Source: Oryzomonas sagensis
Lineage (GTDB): Bacteria > Desulfobacterota > Desulfuromonadia > Geobacterales > Pseudopelobacteraceae
Reading direction: 5' to 3'
DNA: 52,185 bases
Assembly: GCF_008802355.1 (NCBI RefSeq)
Contig: NZ_VZRA01000003.1
Coordinates: 1 to 52,185 of the forward strand
The position numbers and the translations under genes are program-made. Shown here one piece after another: positions 1 to 5,975 of this stretch. Below the pieces are notes generated by a model that was not told where the DNA came from, searched no databases, and saw only the letters and a program-made list of their open reading frames with translations. Every line of letters begins with the position of its first letter. Positions within the stretch are counted from its first letter, which is position 1.

Positions 1-645
1 AACACAGTACAGGGCATACCGTAGCGTATCTAACACCATGACATTGTTCGGGTACTTTTCAATGAACTGTTCCGGCGTCAACTCAATGAAGTCAAGCCCG
101 GCAAAAGCATCAAGCCTGCTCTCGGCGGCAGCTATGACCCGATGGATCAATCCGACTGCCTCTATAGCCAACGTGTGGGTGTGAGTAAGGCGGGTGAAGG
201 CTTCAACCAGCTTCTGGCTGTCAACTTCAATCGTTCGGGCGTAGCAGTGGACAGGGTACACCAGGGCGAGGCACCCGTTGCCGAAGGAGTTGCGATCCTG
301 GGCAATGGCCTGGATAGTGTCGAGATCGACGGGACCCTTTTTTATGAGGGACTTCATCAGGGAAAAATGGTCCTGCCACGTCTGGCCGTAACTTGTGGCC
401 CGGTGCCCGGCATAGTGGATTAAACACCAGTCGAGTAGCAGGCTGTTGATGGTGGTAAAGTTGTAGTCTGCGATGAAACGGCACCAGCAATCAACTATGT
501 CGCTTTCGTCGGTGCCATCCGGGTAGTGGCCAGCCCGGTTCATAATTTCGTCATAGGTGTGGTCACTCAGGGCAGCCCCGTTACTTTCCCATGGAGTGCC
601 AACCCTGTCGCCAAGTTTAAAAGCCTCAAGAATAGGACGTTTCAT
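1..645 (-). CDS. ADP-ribosylglycohydrolase-like protein (3' end beyond the left edge)
   Basis: The minus strand is open from an ATG at 645 to base 1, giving 215 residues without a stop. It follows the ADP-ribosylglycohydrolase (DraG/ARH) pattern: GDRVGTPWE near residues 12-20, where the family has a G-D-x-x-G start; TDES at 45-48 where the family has TDDT; FGNGC at 121-125, matching the family's GNG segment; and THTH at 154-157, matching the conserved T-H-x-H. The second metal-binding Asp is therefore Glu and the Thr is Ser, so metal binding and activity may be altered. The C-terminal Asp-rich metal motif would lie outside the window. It is divergent from a second family member at 833. Confidence 0.68.
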   Translation of the reverse strand, partial: MKRPILEAFKLGDRVGTPWESNGAALSDHTYDEIMNRAGHYPDGTDESDIVDCWCRFIADYNFTTINSLLLDWCLIHYAGHRATSYGQTWQDHFSLMKSLIKKGPVDLDTIQAIAQDRNSFGNGCLALVYPVHCYARTIEVDSQKLVEAFTRLTHTHTLAIEAVGLIHRVIAAAESRLDAFAGLDFIELTPEQFIEKYPNNVMVLDTLRYALYCV

Positions 646-687
646 GTTTTCAGCATAACAGGGTGGCGTGGATGGCGCAATATTTGC

Positions 688-729
688 AATGAGTTACATA
701 GAGTTAAACCCAATGAGATTATAGAGTTA
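688..729. repeat. Two near-identical direct repeats between divergent ARH genes
   Basis: Copies at 688-706 (aatgagttacatagagtta) and 712-729 (aatgagattatagagtta) start 24 bases apart, in the 187-base gap between the divergent ADP-ribosylglycohydrolase genes. Two similar sites about two helical turns apart in a divergent promoter region suggest a regulator-binding site. No regulator gene is assigned to it. Confidence 0.45.
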
Positions 730-832
730 TCTCTGTTTTAAGGCTTTTAAATGAGTAATATCAGTAGAACAAAGTAATGGTGCTGCATCCAACAAATTAT
801 CACTTTTTCGCGCATGAGAGCAAAGGAGGCTT

Positions 833-1681
833 ATGGACAATAACGAAAAAATAAACAGGGTCGCCGGTAGCCTAATCGGGTTCGCCTGCGGTGACGCCTG
901 CGGGGCACTTGTGGAATTCATGACACCCGGAGAGATCAGAAGAAAATATGGTAGGGTTGTTGACATGCTCCCTGGCGGCTGGATCAAGGGCCGATTGGCT
1001 GGGGAGTGTACCGACGATACCCAAATGGCTCTTTGTGTCGCCCGGTCTCTGGTGTCAACGTGTGGGGAGCCGGACTACAAGGATATGTCCGACCGCCTCC
1101 TTGAATGGCTTGACTCAAAGCCGAAAGACGTGGGTAGCGCCTGCCGTAGAGGTTTGGAGGCATGCCGAAAGACAGGCAGCCTCTGTAATGGGGATGATAC
1201 CACGCTTGGCAACGGTGGCCTTCTCCGTGTTCTTCCTTTCGCACTGGCTGGTAGAACATGGCAGGAGGCCATGGCGCACGTAGAGCTTACCCATTGCACC
1301 TCCCTACAGGCAAGGGCGGTCCAGTCGTATGTTTTGGCATTGCAGGCGGCGTTGGCTGGCGGAGATAAACGTGATATTGGTATGGAGATAAGAGGGATCG
1401 GAATCAGGCCCGTTGGGGTGAAGAACAACCGGGGGGATGTGAAAAACTCTCTTTCCTCTGCGCTGAATTGGTTCTTTACAACCAACACCTTTGAGGACTG
1501 CATTACTCAGGCGGTGAACGCTGGGCATGATGCGGATAGCGTGGCGGCCCTTTCTGGTGGCCTTGCTGGCGCGTATTATTCGATTGAAGCTATCCCGCAA
1601 CAGTGGCGTGATGCCCTGGATAGGGGGGTACACGATGAGTTGATGCTACTGGCTAGGCCGCTTGCCGCTTTGTTTGTATGA
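833..1681 (+). CDS. ADP-ribosylglycohydrolase family protein (DraG-like)
   Basis: A complete 282-residue member of the ADP-ribosylglycohydrolase family, which removes ADP-ribose from proteins or small molecules using two metal ions. Visible family marks are GFACGDACGALVE near residues 16-28, the metal-binding TDDT at 60-63, the NGG segment in the middle, and GHDADS at 231-236 near the C-terminus, which supplies the remaining metal ligands. A strong ribosome-binding site (aaaggagg) sits just upstream of the ATG. Its stop overlaps the start of a possible 35-residue ORF by ATGA. Family membership is clear; the substrate is unknown. It could reverse ADP-ribosylation by a toxin, a host regulator or a phage enzyme. 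Confidence 0.9.
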   Translation: MDNNEKINRVAGSLIGFACGDACGALVEFMTPGEIRRKYGRVVDMLPGGWIKGRLAGECTDDTQMALCVARSLVSTCGEPDYKDMSDRLLEWLDSKPKDVGSACRRGLEACRKTGSLCNGDDTTLGNGGLLRVLPFALAGRTWQEAMAHVELTHCTSLQARAVQSYVLALQAALAGGDKRDIGMEIRGIGIRPVGVKNNRGDVKNSLSSALNWFFTTNTFEDCITQAVNAGHDADSVAALSGGLAGAYYSIEAIPQQWRDALDRGVHDELMLLARPLAALFV

Positions 1682-1785
1682 ACCGGGAGTCTGATGATGA
1701 GCCTGAAAGACTTGTAAAGAGATATGATCGTAATGTGTTTGTTATTATAGTTTACATGCCGCTTAAAAGGAACAGTTATGAATAA
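1678..1785 (+). CDS. Possible 35-residue small protein coupled to the ARH gene
   Basis: An ATG at 1678 overlaps the stop of the upstream gene as ATGA, and the frame stays open for 35 codons to a TAA at 1783-1785, overlapping the next start by 8 bases. The peptide has a charged N-terminal half (NRESDDEPERLVKRYDR) and a short hydrophobic stretch (NVFVIIVYM). It has no Shine-Dalgarno sequence of its own, so translation would depend on coupling. It fills the gap between two genes almost exactly, which supports it, but it could be chance. Confidence 0.35.
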   Translation: MNRESDDEPERLVKRYDRNVFVIIVYMPLKRNSYE

Positions 1786-2077
1786 TAAAGTGTGCACATT
1801 TAACATTAAGCAGAAAATTACTCTGTCATTAGCACTGATTGTGATGGCAGTAATGGGTATTTTCCCTCCTTGGTATGCTCATTTTAAGCGATCTACAGAT
1901 TCTATTCAGTCAAAAATTTTTTATGGATATGATTGCATAATTCAAAAATACAATCCTAACCTTAGTAGCGATGCTGGATATGTTGAAGTAAATATGACTG
2001 TTCTTGTCATTCAATGGTTGGTGGTTATTTTCTTTGCTTTAGCACTTGTAATTATTTTAAGTGATGACCGGAAATAA
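1778..2077 (+). CDS. Small membrane protein of unknown function
   Basis: A 99-residue protein with a basic N-terminus, a first membrane helix near residues 12-32 (LSLALIVMAVMGIFPPW), an extracytoplasmic loop of about 40 residues, and a second helix near 73-94 (VLVIQWLVVIFFALALVIIL) ending in a charged tail. An aaaagga ribosome-binding site precedes the ATG. The coding sequence is clearly more AT-rich than the rest of the window, which suggests a different origin. It lies on the same strand as, and directly after, the ADP-ribosylglycohydrolase gene, so it is probably co-transcribed cargo. The IFPPW pattern occurs in small uncharacterised bacterial membrane proteins; no function is claimed. Confidence 0.65.
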   Translation: MNNKVCTFNIKQKITLSLALIVMAVMGIFPPWYAHFKRSTDSIQSKIFYGYDCIIQKYNPNLSSDAGYVEVNMTVLVIQWLVVIFFALALVIILSDDRK

Positions 2078-2112
2078 TAAAGGGATCTAAGCTTATTTGG
2101 CCCCCCACTTTT

Positions 2113-2772
2113 TCAGGGACAAGGAACACTCAGGAACCCGGCTTCATCCTGCACAACTTCCCCGTCCTGCAACAGTTCAGTAACAATCCGCTCCAGACGG
2201 TCACGACCGATTGAGCAGAAAGGCGCAGGCAGTTCAGCCCTCCGTGCGTGAATACCATTACTGCCGGGTCTTCCGGTCTTGGTGTACGGTCTCCCCTGCT
2301 TGTGTGCCTCTGCTATGGCTGCAAGCAGGGGAGACCGATCATCAAGGGCGCTGGCTTTGGTGGTATTCTTCTTGCCCTTGGTTCCTGATTCAGGAATACC
2401 GGAACCAGTGACGACCGGCGCGGCCAACATCTCCACCACCCCGGCAACCATGGCCTTCAGTTCGGAAAACTCAATCCTTGAGGCGACCAATTCAGTTTTC
2501 ATGCTTGCCAACTCAGCCAGTACCCTCCCATCTGCCGGGATTGTGTCCACAAGCTCCACGCCGTCTTTCCTTGGCTTGATGTTAGGGTGATCTTTCCGCA
2601 AGGCCTTGATGTGTCTGCTGACAACATCCTTTTTGTCCTTGCCATTGCTGTATTTGCCAAGTCCTAGATAATCGCACAACTCCGTGAGCGAAACGACCCG
2701 ACAGGGGCGATTCCTCAAATACTGATAGATCATCTCTTGCTCACATATGGTCTTCTGCAATATGCCTCCCAT
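2113..2772 (-). CDS. Element protein with N-terminal winged-helix-like region
   Basis: The start at 2772 is preferred over an upstream ATG at 2811, because it overlaps the previous gene's stop as TAATG and has an AAGGAG ribosome-binding site seven bases upstream; this gives 219 residues. The N-terminal 70 residues (IYQYLRNRPCRVVSLTELCDYLG, then VSRHIKALRKDH) read like a winged helix-turn-helix. A predicted coiled segment follows near residues 75-110 (MKTELVASRIEFSELKAMV), and then a basic region with GRPYTKTGRPGSNG. It could be a replication or regulatory protein of the element. No specific family is recognised. Confidence 0.6.
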   Translation of the reverse strand: MGGILQKTICEQEMIYQYLRNRPCRVVSLTELCDYLGLGKYSNGKDKKDVVSRHIKALRKDHPNIKPRKDGVELVDTIPADGRVLAELASMKTELVASRIEFSELKAMVAGVVEMLAAPVVTGSGIPESGTKGKKNTTKASALDDRSPLLAAIAEAHKQGRPYTKTGRPGSNGIHARRAELPAPFCSIGRDRLERIVTELLQDGEVVQDEAGFLSVPCP

Positions 2773-3062
2773 TACCTTGCTCCTTTCAGACTGGTATCCC
2801 ATGCCCGGCATATTTCCTCACGGGCCGACTCAATAACGGCCTTCAACTCTGAGAGGGCCCGGGCATCTGATGCTTTGACCTTCATGTCCATGATCCGGGT
2901 GAGGGCGTGTTCCAGCGTAACCGGATAGATGAACGGCACCCAGATATCCTCATCTGTCCCGGTAGCCTTGTCGGTCCGGTTGCGCTGCCTGCATATTTCG
3001 TAACACATATCCGACGACCTCAGCAAAACGGGTGCACCTTTTACATCGAATTCCAGCTTCAT
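2772..3062 (-). CDS. Hypothetical element protein, 96 residues
   Basis: A short soluble protein rich in charged residues, with an apparently helical C-terminal half (LEHALTRIMDMKVKASDARA onward). An AAGGAG ribosome-binding site lies about nine bases upstream of the ATG. The stop overlaps the start of the next gene by one base (TAATG), so the pair is translationally coupled. No family is recognised. It sits between the virion-like genes and the winged-helix protein. The 103-base gap before it (3063-3165) shows no clear signal. Confidence 0.55.
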   Translation of the reverse strand: MKLEFDVKGAPVLLRSSDMCYEICRQRNRTDKATGTDEDIWVPFIYPVTLEHALTRIMDMKVKASDARALSELKAVIESAREEICRAWDTSLKGAR

Positions 3063-3165
3063 TTTCTATCGCTCCTTATGGGTGTATGGGTTGACCTGTA
3101 AAAACGTCTCCACCAGCCTACACCAGCGCGAGACAGGTATTCTTGCAATCAGGCTGACGCGACTA

Positions 3166-3888
3166 TTACCGTGACAGCCATCCGGCTGTCTGGTTCGGGC
3201 TACTGTTCCAAGTAATCGCCCCCGAAGGGCTGACTGAGTAGCCATTAGGGCCAGATGATGCCCCGCCCATGATGTCAGTGTTGGACAAGGCCGGTTGATT
3301 CATGTAGTACGTTCCCACAGCCCCTGCCGTTCCCAGTCCCTTCCCGATCATCCCGAAGGTGGCCCCCCGGTCGGCCATACTGGCTTCGGCATCTGCCGCC
3401 TGTCTAGTGAGCGCGGCCTGGGTTGATCCTTCAGCGAGGCTCATCTGACTATCAAGGGCAGCGGCTGACTGGCCACGGCCCATGGAAACAGCGGCTGACA
3501 AGCCCTTGGCTGACTGGTCCTGCGCCGTATTGCTGGCGGCGGTGTAACCGGCTGACAGCCCCCCAGAGAGCGCCGGAGCGACGTTGGTGTTATTGGTCCG
3601 GCCCGGATCAACACCCGGAGTAGGATTCTGCCTGCTGGCTTCGGCCTGCATGACGTTGGCGTTGGTCTGCCCCTGGAGGCGGTTGGTCAGGTTGGCCGGA
3701 GACTGGCTCACGTCCTTGATGAACTGGTTCTCACTCGGAGCCACCCTCGATTGGTAGTCGTCCCACTGTTTGGCGGCGATCTGGGCGGCGGCGGTCTGAT
3801 CGGCGGTTATGATGCGCTGTTGGCCGCCCCCGCCCTTGAAACAGGTGCTACGCTCCATGAGGCGGTCGAAGAAATTCCAAGGTCTCAT
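3166..3888 (-). CDS. Internal-virion-like phage protein (T7 gp14-type composition)
   Basis: The start at 3888 overlaps the upstream stop as ATGA and has an AGGAG site eight bases before it, giving 240 residues; an earlier ATG at 3933 is less likely. The protein is rich in Ala, Gln, Ser and Gly, with long stretches lacking aromatic residues (for example LAEGSTQAALTRQAADAEA), and ends in a Gly/Asn/Ser-rich tail. This composition and size resemble small podovirus DNA-ejection (internal virion) proteins such as T7 gp14. The likeness is compositional, not motif-based, so the assignment is an inference. It is paired with the gene at 3885-4268. Confidence 0.5.
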   Translation of the reverse strand: MRPWNFFDRLMERSTCFKGGGGQQRIITADQTAAAQIAAKQWDDYQSRVAPSENQFIKDVSQSPANLTNRLQGQTNANVMQAEASRQNPTPGVDPGRTNNTNVAPALSGGLSAGYTAASNTAQDQSAKGLSAAVSMGRGQSAAALDSQMSLAEGSTQAALTRQAADAEASMADRGATFGMIGKGLGTAGAVGTYYMNQPALSNTDIMGGASSGPNGYSVSPSGAITWNSSPNQTAGWLSR

Positions 3889-4268
3889 TGGTGGTCTCCT
3901 TCTGTGTGGAAGTGGCTGGCGACTTGCGTACACGCGGCAAACAGGCTTTCGCCGAATTCATCCCAGAGGCTTTGGGCGCTCAGTTCTCCGGCTTCAGAAT
4001 ATCCGTTGACGATATAAGCCGTGTCGCCTGTGCTGATGTCTTCGGGGTTCCACTGAATATCCTCAGTGAGGGGGATGTCTTCAGGGGGGATGGCCCACCA
4101 CCAGAAGACGCGGGTAATTCTGCCGTCTGTGCGTTCTACAAAATACTGGCAGGCTTCGAGACAACGGATAAGACGCTGATAAAAAGGCAGCTCCACTTCA
4201 GGTGCCTTGCTGTAGAACAGGTCGCAGATTTCCATATACAGCTCTTTCAAATCATCGTGGCTGCTCAT
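3885..4268 (-). CDS. Hypothetical phage protein, possibly HlyC/GNAT-like acyltransferase
   Basis: A 127-residue protein, coupled by ATGA to the downstream virion-like gene and by ATGA to a tiny ORF upstream. The middle part reads RITRVFWWWAIPPEDI, then WNPEDISTGDTAYIVNGYSE. This loosely recalls the core of HlyC-type toxin-activating lysine acyltransferases, which have a W-A followed by S-G-D and a hydrophobic strand. Some podoviruses encode an acyl- or acetyltransferase-like protein (T7 gp13 region) beside the small internal virion protein, which would suit the position. The fold guess is weak; that it is a phage-type gene in a conserved pair is more secure. Confidence 0.4.
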   Translation of the reverse strand: MSSHDDLKELYMEICDLFYSKAPEVELPFYQRLIRCLEACQYFVERTDGRITRVFWWWAIPPEDIPLTEDIQWNPEDISTGDTAYIVNGYSEAGELSAQSLWDEFGESLFAACTQVASHFHTEGDHQ

Positions 4269-4357
4269 TCTTTTTGGTCCTCTTTACTTTCATCAAAGTT
4301 GAACTCGGTCTGCCGCCAGCCGGACAGGTCAACCGTCTTGTCCTTGGTGGCCTTCAT
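4265..4357 (-). CDS. Possible 30-residue ORF coupled to the virion-like pair
   Basis: An ATG at 4357 opens a 30-residue frame (MKATKDKTVDLSGWRQTEFN onward), ending in a TGA that overlaps the next ATG as ATGA. No clear ribosome-binding site is seen, and the codon just before the ATG is a TAG that ends another tiny frame (4358-4417). The overlap pattern matches its neighbours, which is the main support. Confidence 0.35.
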   Translation of the reverse strand: MKATKDKTVDLSGWRQTEFNFDESKEDQKE

Positions 4358-4417
4358 CTAATTACGCTGCCAGCGGTTCAAGCTCTGGCGAATGCGGTCT
4401 TGGTGCTTTATGGTCAT
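4358..4417 (-). CDS. Possible 19-residue leader ORF
   Basis: The frame MTIKHQDRIRQSLNRWQRN runs from an ATG at 4417 to a TAG immediately before the ATG of the 30-residue ORF. A TAAGGG lies about nine bases upstream. It may be a leader peptide that delivers ribosomes to the next frame, or chance. Confidence 0.2.
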   Translation of the reverse strand: MTIKHQDRIRQSLNRWQRN

Positions 4418-4468
4418 GACTCAGGCCCTTAGCTGTTGAGATACTCATTAGATTCTATTCCAAGACAA

Positions 4469-4492
4469 AGATGTAGATGTAGATGTAGATAG
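4469..4492. repeat. Hexamer microsatellite (TAGATG, about 3.5 copies)
   Basis: The bases run agatgtagatgtagatgtag, then at. This is a short tandem repeat in the 116-base gap between the DUF1376-like gene (stop at 4534) and the tiny ORFs, and it lies next to an 18-base palindrome. Confidence 0.7.
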
Positions 4493-4496
4493 AGGT

Positions 4497-4514
4497 CGTG
4501 TACGGCCGTACACG
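4497..4514. repeat. Perfect 18-base palindrome with a partial third copy
   Basis: The sequence cgtgtacggccgtacacg equals its own reverse complement. A further cgtgtac follows at 4517-4523, so the half-site CGTGTAC occurs three times in about 27 bases. It lies directly downstream of the minus-strand gene ending at 4534. No T-run follows on either strand, so a protein-binding site fits better than an intrinsic terminator. Confidence 0.6.
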
Positions 4515-4533
4515 GTCGTGTACTACCGTGTCC

Positions 4534-4929
4534 CTAGCTATCACCCTTGTCGTCCTCTCCGTCTGCTGCTTTCTCTTTTGCGCCCCGCCTGTTTCTCGAA
4601 TTCTGTTCGCAGCGATGCCGGGTTATGCCGTATTCGGCAATAAGGCGGTTGTTGTAAATGCGCTTCATATCGGGATCGACCTTTAACAGCCCGGAGGCCA
4701 TGATCTGTTCTTTGTGGTCTATCCAGGTGCCCTTATCCAGATTCAGCCAGAGGCTTATTTCGTCGTCATCATCTGAGAGCTGCGCTTCAAAGCCTTTATG
4801 CCAAATGAGGTCCAAAAGGTTTCCGAAAGTGCCCCGCACAAGTCCCGGAAGTCTGGTAAATCTGGGGTCTTCAAAAAAATCTCCTGGGTTGCGTGGATAG
4901 TATGGGTAGTCGTAAGGTTTTCTCGCCAT
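4534..4929 (-). CDS. DUF1376-like phage replication-module protein
   Basis: The 131-residue protein has the layout of DUF1376 proteins: an early Y-P-x-N-P-G-D-F-F segment (YPRNPGDFFEDP), then a helix GLVRGTFGNLLDLIWHKG, then LWLNLDKGTWIDHKEQIMAS and a strand-like IYNNRLIAEYG. The C-terminus is highly charged. DUF1376 proteins usually lie in phage or plasmid replication regions, often before a helicase loader. The start at 4929 overlaps the previous stop (TAATG). The match is by pattern, without a database search. Confidence 0.6.
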   Translation of the reverse strand: MARKPYDYPYYPRNPGDFFEDPRFTRLPGLVRGTFGNLLDLIWHKGFEAQLSDDDDEISLWLNLDKGTWIDHKEQIMASGLLKVDPDMKRIYNNRLIAEYGITRHRCEQNSRNRRGAKEKAADGEDDKGDS

Positions 4930-5189
4930 TAGTGGCCACCCCCTTTAACGACTGCCGATGCCTCACGGAACAGCCGTGACCTGACATTCAGCAGGCGTTT
5001 TGCAGGGAGTGTGGCCCCAGACTCGTATACGATGATGGAACGGCTCAGTTCGGTAGACTCATGGAACTGGAACAGAGCACGATTGCCAGCGGCATTACGG
5101 CGGATGATAGGGGGGTAGCCGCTGGCGGTCAGGAAGGAGGCTAGGTCTATGGACTCAGTTTCAAAAACTCTTTCACTGGTGGAGTGCAT
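4929..5189 (-). CDS. DUF5659-like small protein
   Basis: The 86-residue protein reads ETESIDLASFLTASGYPPI, then NRALFQFHES, and ends with a basic helix containing NVRSRLF. This follows the pattern of DUF5659 (a strand-helix start, a G-x-x-x-F-x-F middle, a final R-x-L/R helix) found in phages and mobile elements. Its function is unknown. It begins three bases after the excisionase-like gene and overlaps the next gene by one base, so it belongs to the same minus-strand operon. Confidence 0.55.
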   Translation of the reverse strand: MHSTSERVFETESIDLASFLTASGYPPIIRRNAAGNRALFQFHESTELSRSIIVYESGATLPAKRLLNVRSRLFREASAVVKGGGH

Positions 5190-5192
5190 GGA

Positions 5193-5468
5193 TTACGCCT
5201 CCCCAGTTGATTTGGTGGCCTGTTTTCTGTTAATCGCTTCTGCCGGGCGACGGGTCGGGTACTCGGAAGTGTTCTTGTGAGTGCAGGAGTTGAAATAGTC
5301 ATCAAGTGCGGCACGCTCATAGTAGCAACGATTCCCCACCTTCCTGAATACTGGGCCGCCGCCTTCCCAGCGTTTACGGCGAAACCAGTGGACTGACAGG
5401 CCGTAAAGTTCTGATGCCTCTGATTCTGTGAGTTGTTTTTTGTTAATATTGGTGATGATGTCAGACAT
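5193..5468 (-). CDS. Excisionase/AlpA-like helix-turn-helix protein
   Basis: A 91-residue protein with an N-terminal MerR-like winged helix of the excisionase (HTH_17) type: LTESEASELYGLSVHWFRRK as the helix-turn-helix, then the wing GGPVFRKVGNRCYYERAALDDYF. Such proteins bend DNA at attachment sites to favour excision, or act as AlpA-type regulators of the integrase. A GGAGG site lies seven bases before the ATG and is the right arm of a nested hairpin, so its translation may be controlled. It lies downstream of the integrase and one small gene, on the same strand. Confidence 0.75.
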   Translation of the reverse strand: MSDIITNINKKQLTESEASELYGLSVHWFRRKRWEGGGPVFRKVGNRCYYERAALDDYFNSCTHKNTSEYPTRRPAEAINRKQATKSTGEA

Positions 5469-5469
5469 T

Positions 5470-5524
5470 AAAAAACCTCCGTAATCTGTATTGTGATGCC
5501 TAAATACAGGGTAGGAGGTTTTTT
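5470..5524 (-). promoter_or_regulatory. Nested hairpin sequestering the excisionase ribosome-binding site
   Basis: Two perfect inverted repeats are nested: an outer 11-base pair of arms (5470-5480, aaaaaacctcc, and 5514-5524, ggaggtttttt) and an inner 7-base pair (5486-5492, ctgtatt, and 5503-5509, aatacag) around a 10-base loop. Read on the minus strand, the outer right arm is GGAGGTTTTTT, which holds the Shine-Dalgarno and ends one base before the ATG. The structure can hide the ribosome-binding site, and its U-run may also stop transcription coming from the integrase side. Confidence 0.6.
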
Positions 5525-5554
5525 GAAGAGAATAAGGGTATTTAAATTCGGCTT

Positions 5555-5974
5555 CTAAAATTTTTTGTTCGATGGTGGGCCGATCAGTCTGATTTCACGA
5601 CAAGCCTTGATGGCCTCTGTCAGTAAACGATTGGCTGGGACTGGTCTATGCTCTCCTGTAACAATGTCCCGCTCGAATAGTTTGCCCCAAAACGGGTGCA
5701 TTTTCAGTCGGCATGAACGGTCGAGGTCATCCGCGAATACTCCGAATTTTCTGCTTTCCTTGATGGCTGCCCGTATACTTTCTTCGCCAAGTGTCAGGGC
5801 TTTGAGCGGCCCCGGAAACATCTGCCACTCTCTTTGTTTTAAATCGTTTATTGCGGCCTCCTCTGACATGCCCTGTGCTCGTAATTCTTCGTAACACCTA
5901 GCGATTTCAAAGCCCAGGTGCTTTCTAGCCTGACTGCGGCCTGTGGCTGGTCGTCCTCTTTTCTGCCCTGCCAT
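5555..5974 (-). CDS. Hypothetical element protein downstream of the integrase
   Basis: A 139-residue, basic, mainly helical protein. It opens with an AT-hook-like stretch (GQKRGRPATGRSQARKH), continues with IARCYEELRAQGMSEEAAIN, and ends in a basic tail (PPSNKKF). The ATG lies one base after the integrase stop, so the two are co-transcribed and probably translationally linked. The KRGRP motif hints at DNA binding. No family is recognised. The excisionase leader hairpin begins about 30 bases after its stop. Confidence 0.6.
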   Translation of the reverse strand: MAGQKRGRPATGRSQARKHLGFEIARCYEELRAQGMSEEAAINDLKQREWQMFPGPLKALTLGEESIRAAIKESRKFGVFADDLDRSCRLKMHPFWGKLFERDIVTGEHRPVPANRLLTEAIKACREIRLIGPPSNKKF

Positions 5975-5975
5975 A

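Noticed and set aside
142-423. A plus-strand 93-codon frame at the left edge
   Set aside because: It is opposite the open ARH-like frame, which has family motifs and an uninterrupted 215 codons.
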